NCBI GenBank assembly: GCA_949751835.1
Contig: CATKHK010000025.1
Coordinates: 124,001-188,000 of the forward strand
DNA length: 64,000 nucleotides
DNA from: Blepharisma japonicum
Lineage: Eukaryota > Ciliophora > Heterotrichea > Heterotrichida > Blepharismidae
Direction of reading: 5' to 3'
Translations under genes and position numbers: made by a program
Shown: positions 1 to 10,600 of the stretch, piece after piece
How the letters are laid out: every line of letters starts with the position of its first letter
Numbering within the stretch: the first letter of the stretch is position 1
The notes under the pieces: generated by a model
Databases searched by the model: none
The model's input: only the letters and a program-made list of their open reading frames with translations
Told to the model about the DNA's origin: nothing

Positions 1-533
1 GAATGATTCATTATTTCAAGCTCATCGTTCAAATATGACAGTTGCAAAGCATTAGCCATAAGCCCGGTTTTTAATAATTGAACTTCTTGTGATTTTAGCA
101 TCCTTTCTGTCTCATTAAGCCTGTCAACTTCAGTTCTTCCTGATCTTTTTGTGGATAATTTCATAGAATCTCCAAACTGAAGGCTATCAATTGGTTCAGA
201 TCTTATTGTGTGGGATTTTCATAAATCGTTGAGCCGGCCTAAAGGACTTTCAGTAATTTCTCTTTTTTCTGTTGTTTTGTGTGAATATTTAAGTCTTTCT
301 TTGAGCTCTAAAATAGTAGTTTCTAGTGATTCTATTGTTTTTATCAAATTTCTATTTTGATCTTCAAGCTCATTTCTTTGTCTTTCTCACTGTAGAATAA
401 TAAATTCCTTTTCGTTTTTATGAGTGATTTCTTGAGAATCTAGCATATTTTGTAAGACGTCAATTTCTTTCTTTAAAACAGAATTCTCTTCTTCATATAA
501 TTTTACAATTTCTCTTAGTTCAGCTTCTGTCAT
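1..533 (-). CDS. coiled-coil protein, 3' end beyond window
   Basis: Reading from the ATG at 531-533 toward the left edge gives 177 open codons with no TAA or TAG, so the C-terminus lies outside the window. Two in-frame TGA codons (context Leu-Gln-W-Glu-Arg and Asp-Leu-W-Lys-Ser) must be read as Trp. The first 90 or so residues are rich in Glu, Lys and Leu with heptad-like spacing, typical of a long coiled coil; a more polar Ser/Thr stretch follows. I do not recognise a family. It starts 28 nt downstream of the stop of the LRR gene on the same strand. Function unknown; a structural or scaffold role is only a guess. Confidence 0.7.
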
Positions 534-561
534 AATAAAATTTTTTATTAAATTATAAACT

Positions 562-1437
562 TTATACAGAATATCTACAGTCCTTACTCACAAACTCTAC
601 CATTAAGTCTTTGAACTTGCCTGTGATCATAAAAAAGTATTTAAAAGACAAATTTGTATTTTTCAAGCCAAGAAATTTTAGCTTGGGTCATGAGCCTATA
701 GTGTTTACTAATAAAGCTCCGGCTTTTGGAGTAAAAAAATTGTTATTCAAGCTTAAATGACAGAGAGTTTGAGATTTTTTGATAGTATTCAAAATCTCAA
801 TGAGCCCGATTTCACAAATATCATTATTGTCTAAAATCAATACTTCAAGATATTTTAAATTTATAATCCCTCGTGATAAATTTATTGCTCCAATATCGCC
901 AAGATTTGTTTTGCTCATATCAATATACTTTATATTGACTGTATGCTGTAGTAGCCTTTCCATTTGGTTCCCTCCCTCTGATTCCAAGTTATTATGGCTG
1001 ATCGAAATTTTTTCTAGCTGGGTTAGCATCTCAAGTTTGCAATGCAACCTGTACAAATCTTTTGATGTTAAACCAACGTTGCTTAAATTAATTTCCTTTA
1101 GGTTACGAAAATACTCCAAAACTGCTAAGAGTTGGTATATATGATTTACATCTAAAGGAATGTAACTTAAATCCATTTCAATCACTTTTAGCTCTTCACA
1201 AGCAAAAATAGCTTCAAATAGATTTTTTAATTTGTTTGGCATGTGATGACGTGAATTTGCGTAAAAGTCAAGAAGGAGCTTCCTATTAGGTCCTGGGTTA
1301 TTGGGAGGTGCGGATAAATCAAATTCTGATATATACTTTTCATTGGTCGGTATTACGAGCGTAGTTATCATCGAAGACTTGCCTGATTTAGAGTAGCTAC
1401 TTGAATCCTTTTTGCTTTTCCCAGTGCACGCTCCCAT
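562..1437 (-). CDS. leucine-rich-repeat protein, probably membrane-tethered by N-terminal acylation
   Basis: 291 residues; an internal TGA at 688-690 is read as Trp and the frame closes at a TAA at 562-564. From about residue 75 there are repeated units of the ribonuclease-inhibitor type (for example LKEINLSNVGL, LEKISISHNNL, IKYIDMSKTNLG, LEVLILDNNDI, LCHLSLNNNFF), so it should form a curved LRR protein-binding surface. The N-terminus begins Met-Gly-Ala-Cys-Thr-Gly, which fits N-myristoylation at Gly2 with palmitoylation at Cys4, followed by a Ser/Lys-rich tract. The ATG at 1435-1437 is chosen because it creates this signal. No catalytic domain is seen, so it is probably an adaptor. Partner unknown. 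Confidence 0.8.
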
Positions 1438-2334
1438 ACTTTGGGTTTATTTAATGTTATGCTATGCACCAAGAATGGATTTTAAAATAATTAATTTTTG
1501 TTGGAACAATACAACCCTTGGATGAGTCAAATTAATTTTTCACTTTAAACTTTAAAATTAAGCTTCTATAACCCTAAATAAGATTTAATTTCTAAAGATT
1601 TACTTAATTTTTATCAGGCTATGCTTGATTTTATTTATTAAGTTATTGCAATCATTGTTCTGGCTCACTACTAAAATGTAACAACTACATCTTTATATTT
1701 TTTATTAATGAATTTAAACGCCATCAGTAATCAAATTATTTGAAAAAAGCAGCATATCTGATATTCAATATGGAAAGCATTTTTTTTATAATTCGAAACA
1801 ATGCAAAAATGTGAAAAATTTCTAAGGAAAGTTTTATTCTTATTTTTAAGGACTAAGATAGATTTTGACTTTTTTATTTTTAGAAATAATTACTTGCTTC
1901 TTTCTTTTATTTTCATTTAATAATTTATTTGATCATTTTATTCTAGTCTTGCAAGAACAACAATGTTAAGTAAAATACGATTTGTTTGATTTTTTTTTTG
2001 TTTTTAAAGTTTGAAATTCCAATATACTCTATCAAGTTGAAATTACATCTAAAAATGGGATATTTGAATTATACTGTTTTTAAACGGCTTAAATGTTTAA
2101 GAAATTAAAATAACTAATTTCAAGAAAAATATGCAGCATACATTATAAACTTTTACATATCTTCATTACTGTGAAATTGCTTAATTTTCTCTCTTTTTTA
2201 AAGTTAGATGAATTTGCTGATATTTACTCTAAAATCTGTATATTTCAACCTAATAAGCCAAAAATTGTTAAATAGGACACATATATTAATTATTAAATTC
2301 GATTTTCTTGGATTTATATGTCGAGACAATTATA
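1438..2334. other. AT-rich intergenic region between divergent genes
   Basis: About 900 nt separate the ATGs of the LRR gene (minus) and the TBC gene (plus). The sequence is strongly AT-rich with many stops in all frames; I see no ORF with coding character, no tRNA boxes and no clear repeats. It must hold the promoters of both genes, and is long for this otherwise compact window. Confidence 0.5.
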
Positions 2335-4509
2335 ATGGCAAAATCTAACGTTTTCAAGAGCTGAAATGATTTTATTAGATATCAAGGGACTTATGAGGAG
2401 AAAATAAATTGTCTACGCTCATCAAATTTAGATGCAATTAACCCTCAAACACAAAGACCATTGTAAAAAATAATTAGAGCTTGGTTAGGAATAATTGATC
2501 CTAATTTTTCGACTGAAACTATGGAATACTATAGATCAGTGAAGCTTACTAAACAAGTCATACTCGTTAATTCAATAGCACAGAGAATAAAGCAAGATGC
2601 CTTGAAATCTTTCAGTGGATCATTAAGTTCCCTTAATTCAGGAGAAAAAATACAGAAAATAGTGACTTTGCTAAGTATTTTTGCGAGTAAAAGAAACGAT
2701 ATTGGGTATTGTTTTGGAATGAACTTTATAGCAGCAGTCCTTGTTTCAGTATTTTCTAGTGAAAGTGATGCTTTTATTATGTTTTGCTATATCATTGAAA
2801 AAGTGTTCCCAGATAATTTTTTCAGCTTAGAAAACAGACAAATTGTCCTACACTCTGAGTTACGAGCTTTTGCCATTATGGCAGAAAGATTAAGGCCAAG
2901 ACTAGTCAATTCTTTACGAGCTATTTTTAAACCTATGAATACAAGTTTAAGAGAAACAGATTACTCCCCATTCGTAGTCACAATTAAAAGAGTTGGGGAT
3001 TTTTGGTTTCACACATTATTTGCTACAAGTATTTTGCCTGGGGATTTATTAAGAGTATGAGACAATGTGCTTATCCATGGCTTTGAATTTGTACATAAAT
3101 TTGGCTTGACAATTTTAAGCAAAAATGAAAGGTTTTTCAAAAACAACATAAAGCAAGAAGCTAAAGTGCTGAATATGGGGACTACTGTGGACTCATTAAT
3201 TTCTTCAGGAAATGCAGCAAGAAATAGGCTTCTTAGAAAGGTCGAAAAAATCCCAGTTGAAAAAATGATTAAAAAAGCTATCTATAAACCTACATATAGA
3301 GCAGTCAAACGAAATGATATTTTAACAAAAGCAGAAGAGCTTGAAAAAAACCATTTAGAGCCACTCATAAGACTCAGGCAATCCAAAGAGTTTTTACGAT
3401 CCAAAAATAACGCTTTCACCTACAAAGACGCCAAAGAAATTTTCAATTTATTACAATCATTAGAAAATGGTGGAAAAATTTCCCGCAGCTTGTTTTTGAC
3501 AATGGTCACAAAAAATTTAAATTGAGCTCCACAGACAGCTCTTCACGTTTTTAACTCATTTGATCACAATGGAAATGACTCAGTCGACGTTTTAACTTTG
3601 AAATCTGGGCTATCTTTATTAATTCAAGGAGAGCTTACAGAAAAGCTGAAACTTTGTTTTGAGTCTTTTGACAGAGACAACTCAGGCAGCTTGGAGCCTG
3701 AAGAAGTAGTTGATTTGGTATGCTTTGTAGAGAATGCGCTGGATGGCAGATCAAGCTTTTTTAGAAACCAATCAGGTTCTTTATTTGCGAACATGGACAG
3801 AAATTCCAATGGAAGAATTTCCCTTGACGAATTTATTAAAGCTGTCACTACTGACCCTTCTTGTGAGCCGATATTGGAATTTATTAATGCAGTCGAGTCA
3901 GAAGAATTCATAAATATCCCTGAAATGAGAATGGCCAGAATTAACCTTGAAGGCACTTTTAGTGACGTTCATACGCCTGATAAGCCTTCAGCTGACGCTT
4001 CTCCTATGTCAGATGTATCATATGACGGCCCTGATTTCGCTGAGCTCGAGTCAAAACTTGGGGATTTATTGGAAAATGACATAAAAGAGCAAGAAAATGA
4101 ATATGAAGAAGCACCAGAAGTAACAGGAGAAAAAGTTGTAGAAATAGACGCAGTAGAAACTGAAGGGAACGGGGTAAGCATTCATAATGAATATGACGGG
4201 GAAAACGTAAAATTTGTGTTTCATGTTGGAGATATCATTGAAGAAGACAAAAAAAATGAAAGCGAAGATAATACAGAAATACATATAGAAGCTTTTAGTT
4301 CGTTTAAACCCAAAGAAGAGGAAGAAGAATTGGCTAAAACTGTAACAGTTGAAGAGATTGAAAGCCCTGGAGACTTGTATGTGACAGAAATTAGACAAAA
4401 ACATAGTCTAGAAGAACAGAGAAATATCGATATACCCGAACCAATAAATAAAGAGTCCCGAGGCACTTGCTCTAGACTGTGTACAAGAGGGAATTGTGGA
4501 CTATTTTAA
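2335..4509 (+). CDS. TBC-domain protein with EF-hands (TBC1D8/9-like), GAP fingers replaced
   Basis: 719 residues after removing a 15-nt intron at 2463-2477 and reading TGA (2362, 3058, 3523) as Trp. Residues 40-260 form a TBC (Rab-GAP) domain: Trp-Leu-Gly-Ile-Ile-Asp, IGYCFGMNF, and RVWDNVLIHG whose Trp is a TGA. Residues about 395-510 hold EF-hand-like loops (DHNGNDSVD, DRDNSGSLEPEE, DRNSNGRISLDEF); the acidic tail is low complexity. TBC followed by EF-hands matches the TBC1D8/9 group, without the N-terminal GRAM domains. In active TBC proteins the IxxDxxR arginine and the YxQ glutamine act on Rab-GTP; here they are Lys86 and Phe122, so GAP activity is doubtful. It may be a Ca2+-responsive Rab effector. 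Confidence 0.88.
2463..2477 (+). other. 15-nt intron of the TBC gene
   Basis: GTAAAAAATAATTAG; removing it joins Arg-Pro-Leu to Ala-Trp-Leu-Gly and keeps the frame from the ATG at 2335. GT-AG ends, A at position 10. Confidence 0.9.
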
Positions 4510-4690
4510 AATTACTAGGATAATAGTAGATTATTTAATTTTGATTAAGATTGTCTTTATAAATTATGAGATTTTTTGTAAAAATGATAAGATTTTATAA
4601 AATTAATAAAAAATACTTAAAATCTCCTATAATCCTCCCATCGAAATCAAAACTTATGCAAAATCACATACAGGAGAGGAATTAATAAAT

Positions 4691-6007
4691 ATGGACTCAA
4701 AAATCGTCCTTTTGAGTTTTCTTTTTCTCTGCATTTCAGCGCATCCTGACTCCTCTCCGCCTTTAATTGGAGATACAGATGGTGCATGGTCACTTATAGG
4801 TTTCTCAGGCTACGCAGGCGAAATCACAATGAACCCATTAACAGGATCTTCCTACTTCTATTGGTTTTTCGAAGCAATCAAAGGTAACGCAGTTAATGAC
4901 ACCCTTCCTCTGATCATTTGGCTTCAAGGTGGTCCTGGCTGCTCAGGCGAAACTGGAATGTTATTCGAAAACATCGCCCCATTTACCATTAGCAACAAAT
5001 CTGAACCAGTCCCAAACCCTTATACCTGGGCCAGCGATTTTCATATAATGACAATCGACCATCCTCTTGGTGCTGGTTTTTCAGTCGCAAAAGCTTCTTA
5101 TGATATGAAAAACACCACAATGGGCTCTACCCAGCAGCTCTATAATTTACTAGTAAAACTCAACACTAAGTACCCATGGATGTTCAACCGCCCTATCTTC
5201 ATTTTTGGAGAAAGCTTCGGAGGCCACTGGATCCCTGCAATTGCTTATACAATTTTGATGAATAATAACAACCCTGTATCTTCACAGATCGCGCACTTTA
5301 ATTTGCAAGGAATTGCTATTGGAGATCCATGGACTGATCCAGTTACTCAAAGCCAAAAATATTCAGCTTTTTCAGTTGCAACTGGGCTTCTAAATCAAGA
5401 AGAATTTGAGATTATCCAGACTTATGAGCAGCAAGTGTTTAGTGAAATAGGCTTAGGCGAATGGGCAGATGCAGAAAATGACTGGGGATCAATAACCGAT
5501 TTGATCATCAATTATGCAGGTGGGATTAATGTTTACAATATAAGAAGCTATGAGACTAACTATAACTTAGGAGGAATCCCATCATGGCTTGATTCTACAG
5601 AAACCAAAACTATGCTGAATATTCCACAGCAGTTACATTGGGTACAATGCAGCGGTTCTGTGTATGAAGCTATGACTTATGACATCATGAACACCGCTAT
5701 TAATTATTTACCTTTTGTAATTGACACTATTCCTGTCATGATCTACAATGGCCAAGATGATCTTATCGTCAATACCTTGTCAACTGAAGCTATGATTGCT
5801 AACATAAACTGGCCAGGAATTCCCTTTTTCCAGTACTCCCAAAAATCACTCTGGATGGTCAATGGTATGGTAGCTGGATTTGCACAGACTTATGAGAATT
5901 TCAGCTTCGTGGTCGTTTTGAAATCTGGCCATATGGTTCCTCATGATCAACCAATCAACGCACGTGATTTGGCTTACAGGTTTGTGATGAGTGAAGGATG
6001 GAGCTAA
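4691..6007 (+). CDS. serine carboxypeptidase (peptidase family S10)
   Basis: 438 residues, intronless, all Trp codons TGG. A signal peptide (about residues 1-17, hydrophobic, ending near Ser-Ala-His) sends it to the secretory or lysosomal route. S10 hallmarks are intact: the oxyanion-region WLQGGPGCSG, the nucleophile motif FGESFGGHW with Ser175, the acid Asp356 in YNGQDD, and His414 in SGHMVPHDQP. Several Asn-X-Ser/Thr sites are present. The enzyme releases C-terminal residues from peptides at acidic pH; in ciliates such enzymes act in digestive vacuoles or are secreted. Length is slightly under the usual 450-480. Stop TAA. Confidence 0.95.
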   Translation: MDSKIVLLSFLFLCISAHPDSSPPLIGDTDGAWSLIGFSGYAGEITMNPLTGSSYFYWFFEAIKGNAVNDTLPLIIWLQGGPGCSGETGMLFENIAPFTISNKSEPVPNPYTWASDFHIMTIDHPLGAGFSVAKASYDMKNTTMGSTQQLYNLLVKLNTKYPWMFNRPIFIFGESFGGHWIPAIAYTILMNNNNPVSSQIAHFNLQGIAIGDPWTDPVTQSQKYSAFSVATGLLNQEEFEIIQTYEQQVFSEIGLGEWADAENDWGSITDLIINYAGGINVYNIRSYETNYNLGGIPSWLDSTETKTMLNIPQQLHWVQCSGSVYEAMTYDIMNTAINYLPFVIDTIPVMIYNGQDDLIVNTLSTEAMIANINWPGIPFFQYSQKSLWMVNGMVAGFAQTYENFSFVVVLKSGHMVPHDQPINARDLAYRFVMSEGWS

Positions 6008-6052
6008 ATAATTTATTAGAAATAAAGCTTTTTGCTATAGTCTAATTATAAA

Positions 6053-7528
6053 ATGGTAAATTTTCAAAATCGTGAGAAAAAGGATTTTTTTGAAACGCGA
6101 CAGAAAAATTTTATGAAAATTGATGATGATTTTAAACTAAAGAGAGAAATCTTTGCAATTGAGCTTAGAAAAAATAAAAGGTATGAAAATCATATGAAGT
6201 TTGCAAGAATTACATATAAATCGCCAAAAAAATCTCAAAGAAATTTGGAAAAAAGGGTGGTAATAGAAAATATTTGGAAAAATCCTTGTTTATTAGAATT
6301 CCATTTGTCAAGCTTAGCGAATATGGTATGAGAAGACGATGATGCAGCGATTAGGATTTGTAATGAAAATTTAATACCATTTATTGTCTCTTATATTGAT
6401 AATAAATATCAAGAAAGCACCATTACTGATGCAGCAAAATGCCTATGCAAAATATCTGCACTTGAGCATAAATATGCAAAATGTTTTATAAAAAATGGCG
6501 CCCATAAAAAGCTTGTAGGGATTCTTGACAAAACAAGGCCAAAATCAAATGAATTTTGTATTTGAGCGCTTGGAAATATTTCAGCAGACTGTGCTAAATA
6601 TCGAGACAAAATATTGAGCTTGAATATAGTCTTTAAGCTAATAAACCTGATACTAGAAAATCCTGGAATCGACACAATTGCTTTAATTTCATGAACTTTT
6701 TCAAAATTAACAAGGGAAAAGCCTGCTATTTCTGCATCAACAATTAACTCCTTACTAGGAGCTTGTAATGAATTACTGAAATATCCTTATAGATCAATAA
6801 AAAAAGACGCATTATTCACACTTTCCTATATTTCTGAGTATGATGAAATTGATGCAATATTTTCATGTGGGATTATTTCTAAAATTTTTAATTACCTAAC
6901 AGATTCAGATAATTTTTTATTACTGCCTTCAATCAGAATTATTGGAAATTTAATAGCAAAACAGTGCAGCATGTATACACAACATTTATTAGAAAAAGGG
7001 ATACTTGATTATCTTTGCTTCTCAGCAAAATCTTCAATATCAGCTGTGAGGAAAGAAATACAATGAACACTGTGCAATATTGCTGCAGGGACTCAATCAC
7101 AGGTGAAAAGGCTAATTGAGCACAGGATAATATGGATTTCTTTAGAGTGCTTGGATGATTTTGACACAAAAACAAGAATTGAGGCAAGCTATGTTTTTGG
7201 AAATATCGCAAAGTCTGGGAATATTTCAAATATAAAATATTTAGTAGAAAAAGGAATTTTAGGATATATAAAACAAAGTTTAAGGCATAGCGAATATGAA
7301 TATTTAGTGAATTTATTAGAATTCTGTTCAGCATACTTAATGATTGAAGACAAAAATTTCAATTTTCATTTTTACGGAGATGAAAACTATAAAGAAATGA
7401 ACAAATCTGGGTGCTTAGAAGAAATAGAAAACCTCATTATGAGTAAAAATCAAAAGGTATATGAGCTTTCTTCAAATATTCTTCAAGCAATATGCCTATA
7501 TGAAGAAGAAGCTCAATTTTTTTATTAA
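6053..7528 (+). CDS. importin alpha (karyopherin alpha)
   Basis: 491 residues; several Trp are TGA (for example at 6329). The N-terminus is a basic importin-beta-binding-like segment (Phe-Lys-Leu-Lys-Arg-Glu, then ELRKNKRYEN near residue 40), followed by armadillo repeats from about residue 85 to the end, with Trp/Asn array signatures such as ICIWALGNISADC, ISWTFSKLTR and IQWTLCNIAAG. Importin alpha recognises classical nuclear localisation signals and hands cargo to importin beta at the pore. It is a little shorter than typical (about 520) and divergent, so a specialised paralogue is possible. It starts 45 nt after the carboxypeptidase stop. Confidence 0.85.
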
Positions 7529-7601
7529 TATTCATACAAATAATTAATTATTAAACTATTTCAATACTTCTAAAAATCCCTTAAAAAAATTAACTAAAAT
7601 T

Positions 7602-10600
7602 ATGCTTATTTTCTGCTTCTTTATAAGCACAGTTTACAGCTTTGGCTACAACAGCTTAGGCAGTCTATGACCAGCTGGCCAGCTTGCTATTTCAAACTCC
7701 TATACAAATGTCGGACTCTATGCCAATTATACCATAACTTTTATCCCTGATACTAGAATTCCAGCAGGAGGGATATTATCAATCACATTTCCTGAACAAT
7801 ACGAAGATAAACTCGGGACACAAGGAAATCCGACCTGTTCCCCAAATCTCTGTACAAATATAGGAAAAACTATCAGTATTACTTTACCTAATGCAGTATC
7901 AGCTGGAAGCACTTATTCTGTAACAATCCAAAATATTTTAAATCCACTAACAGTAGGAGGGACAGGCAGTTTTCAGGTTTCTAGTACTTATCAAGGCGCA
8001 ATTTTAGACTGGAACTCTGCATTTGGAGTTATCGGGATTTCTGATGCGAAGACTACTTTAAAAGCTACTTCTGTTTCAGTCCTATCTGGATCCAGTAGTG
8101 TTGCGGGGGATATCACGATTTATTTGTTTACTTTTCAATTTGACCAAATAATAGTCGCTGGGAGCCACATTCGCTTTACTTTTCCAGGAAATGGATTCTA
8201 TCTTGCTCCAAACCCTACTTGTACATCATATGCAACAGAAGGAATGCCTATTTCAGGGAGCTTAATATGTATCACAACTGGTCGACAAGTGATTCTCTCT
8301 GGAATTGCTGCAGATTTGCAGCCAAATATATTATATTCAGTAAGAATGACTGGCACAAACCCTAAATGGAAAGTAAATACAGGAACATTTACTATTGACG
8401 TGTTTAGATCTCAGACATTTACTTTATACCAACAAGCCACCCTTATTCCTGGTCTGTCTATTTCTGCAGGAAATTTGCTATCCCTTACTTTTGGGCTTGT
8501 GGATTCCAGCTTAGTGATATCAAGAAATAAAATTTTATTATTTTCAGTTACTTTTACTACAAAAAATCCTATAGAAAAAGGGGGATATATAATAATCGTA
8601 TTTCCTTGGAATTTTGCTTTGTCTGGGAATTATATAGCTATAATTGGAAGTGGGCTAAAAGATATTAACGCTACTAGTGAAGCTACTGTCTCATATGATA
8701 TACCGACTACAACACTGACTATATCGAATTTCGATGCTGTAGATTCACAGACTCAGATAAGTCTTTATTTGCAAATACAATGTCCTTATCTTTCAGGAAA
8801 ATCTTCAGCATTAAATATAAAATCATATAGATCAGATGGTATTACAGTTATTGACCAAGACATAACAAATGCTTATACCACAGTTTCTACATACTCATCA
8901 CCATCTATAAGTATTTCATTCCCAGGCTCTTCAAAAGCGACAGGTGCTTCTATTACTATAGATTTCACTTTAACCCCAAATATCCAGATTCCAGCTAATG
9001 GGTATATAACTTTCAAAATTCCTGCTGCTTTTGGGACAACTGGCCTAGTCTGTAAATTAACTCCATATGCAGTTGGCCAAGACTATGCATCCTCTTGTAC
9101 GGTCACCGGCAGTATTTTGAAAGTCCAGCTGTTTTTGACGACGACAAATTCGCCTGCAGGAAGTGGAGCTTTTCCACTAGGTGTCCAATCAGTTGTATCA
9201 TTAACTTTAGTAGCTCCTACAGTTGCTGGGAACTATTATTTTGATATAAACACTTATGATACTTCTAATACTCTTTTGGAGAGCGGAAATACAATAGCCA
9301 CACTTACTGCACCTACTTTTTCATCAATTTCTATTACACCAGTGCATACAGCTAATCAGTATCCTACAATTTTGATTTTTACCATGACTGCAGGCTACCA
9401 AATTCCTGCAGGAATTGTGGGGACTTCTTATACCGATATTAGAGGATATATTGAAATAACTTTTCCAACTCAAAGCTCAGGGAATTCTCTATTTCCACTT
9501 GACTTAGGACTTGGCATACAAGAAGGAAGCACTTTTCCATGCCGAGGAATTACCAATATAGCAGGACAATCCGACCCAAGCTTAATCTGTACGTTGACAA
9601 CATTGCCTAGTGTCGCATCTTCTGGTACACCAGTTATAGTAACCGTAACTGGCTTCACCACAATTGCTGCAGGTACTAGTTTTACCTTTCATATTCCCAA
9701 TATTTATTACATACAAACCTCAAATGCAGCTAGTATTATAGTCACATCTTATAGCAAGCTTAATAGAATAAGAACTGACATCGAGTCTTCATCTGTTTCT
9801 GTGCCAGCAGGAAGCACTGGCCCAGTATCTGCATCAACAGCCACATCTCTTACCCTGAGCGCTACACAAGTCCAATCGTCCACAACACTTTCCTCAGCTT
9901 CTATAACAATTTCCAGTGGTGCTGGGTCAAATCCCTATCTTCTACTAGAAATAAACCCAATCCATGACAGCGGCTACTGCAATTATAATGCCATTTCTTG
10001 TTTATATGACGGAACTAGCGCAACTTGCTACTGCTACCCAGGTATTGATTTAATTTTGATATCCCTTTCATCATTAACAGCTGCAGGTCACACTTTTAGC
10101 GTTTCTGGTCTTACAAATCCAGAATCATCTGGAATAACTGATGGATTTAATTTATACGCAGTTAAAGGAGCGGCAGTTCTGAATGCATTTACATATAGTT
10201 CAAATATTCCAGCCCTCACCCCAGGGGTAATCACTGATTTCCAATGTAAAATTGATCAAAATTACGCAGGGCTCTCCAATATCCGCTATGAATTTGCCTT
10301 TACATTGATCCACGATATCCCTACAAATGGCTCAATTTTGATTACAATGCCGTCTGGGTCTTATTCTTTGCATTATTCCACACCAATCCCATATTGTTCA
10401 CAGATTTTATTTAATCAGAAAGACTATACAACCTCTTGTACCTGTACTCCATATGGAAACACCGTCACAATAAGTGGGATTCCTAATATAAAAGCAGCGT
10501 CATTTGTAGATATTTTTGTGCAAGGGATAAAAAATCCAGGATCTATCGGGACAATTGGGAATTTTAAATACCAAACCAAAAATTCTAACGGTGGAGTCAT

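Noticed and set aside
3058-3060. Apparent stop codons (TGA) splitting many genes, first read as frameshifts or pseudogenes
   Set aside because: They sit at conserved Trp positions in unrelated families, so they are sense codons under a UGA=Trp code. Selenocysteine is excluded because none occurs at a known Sec position.
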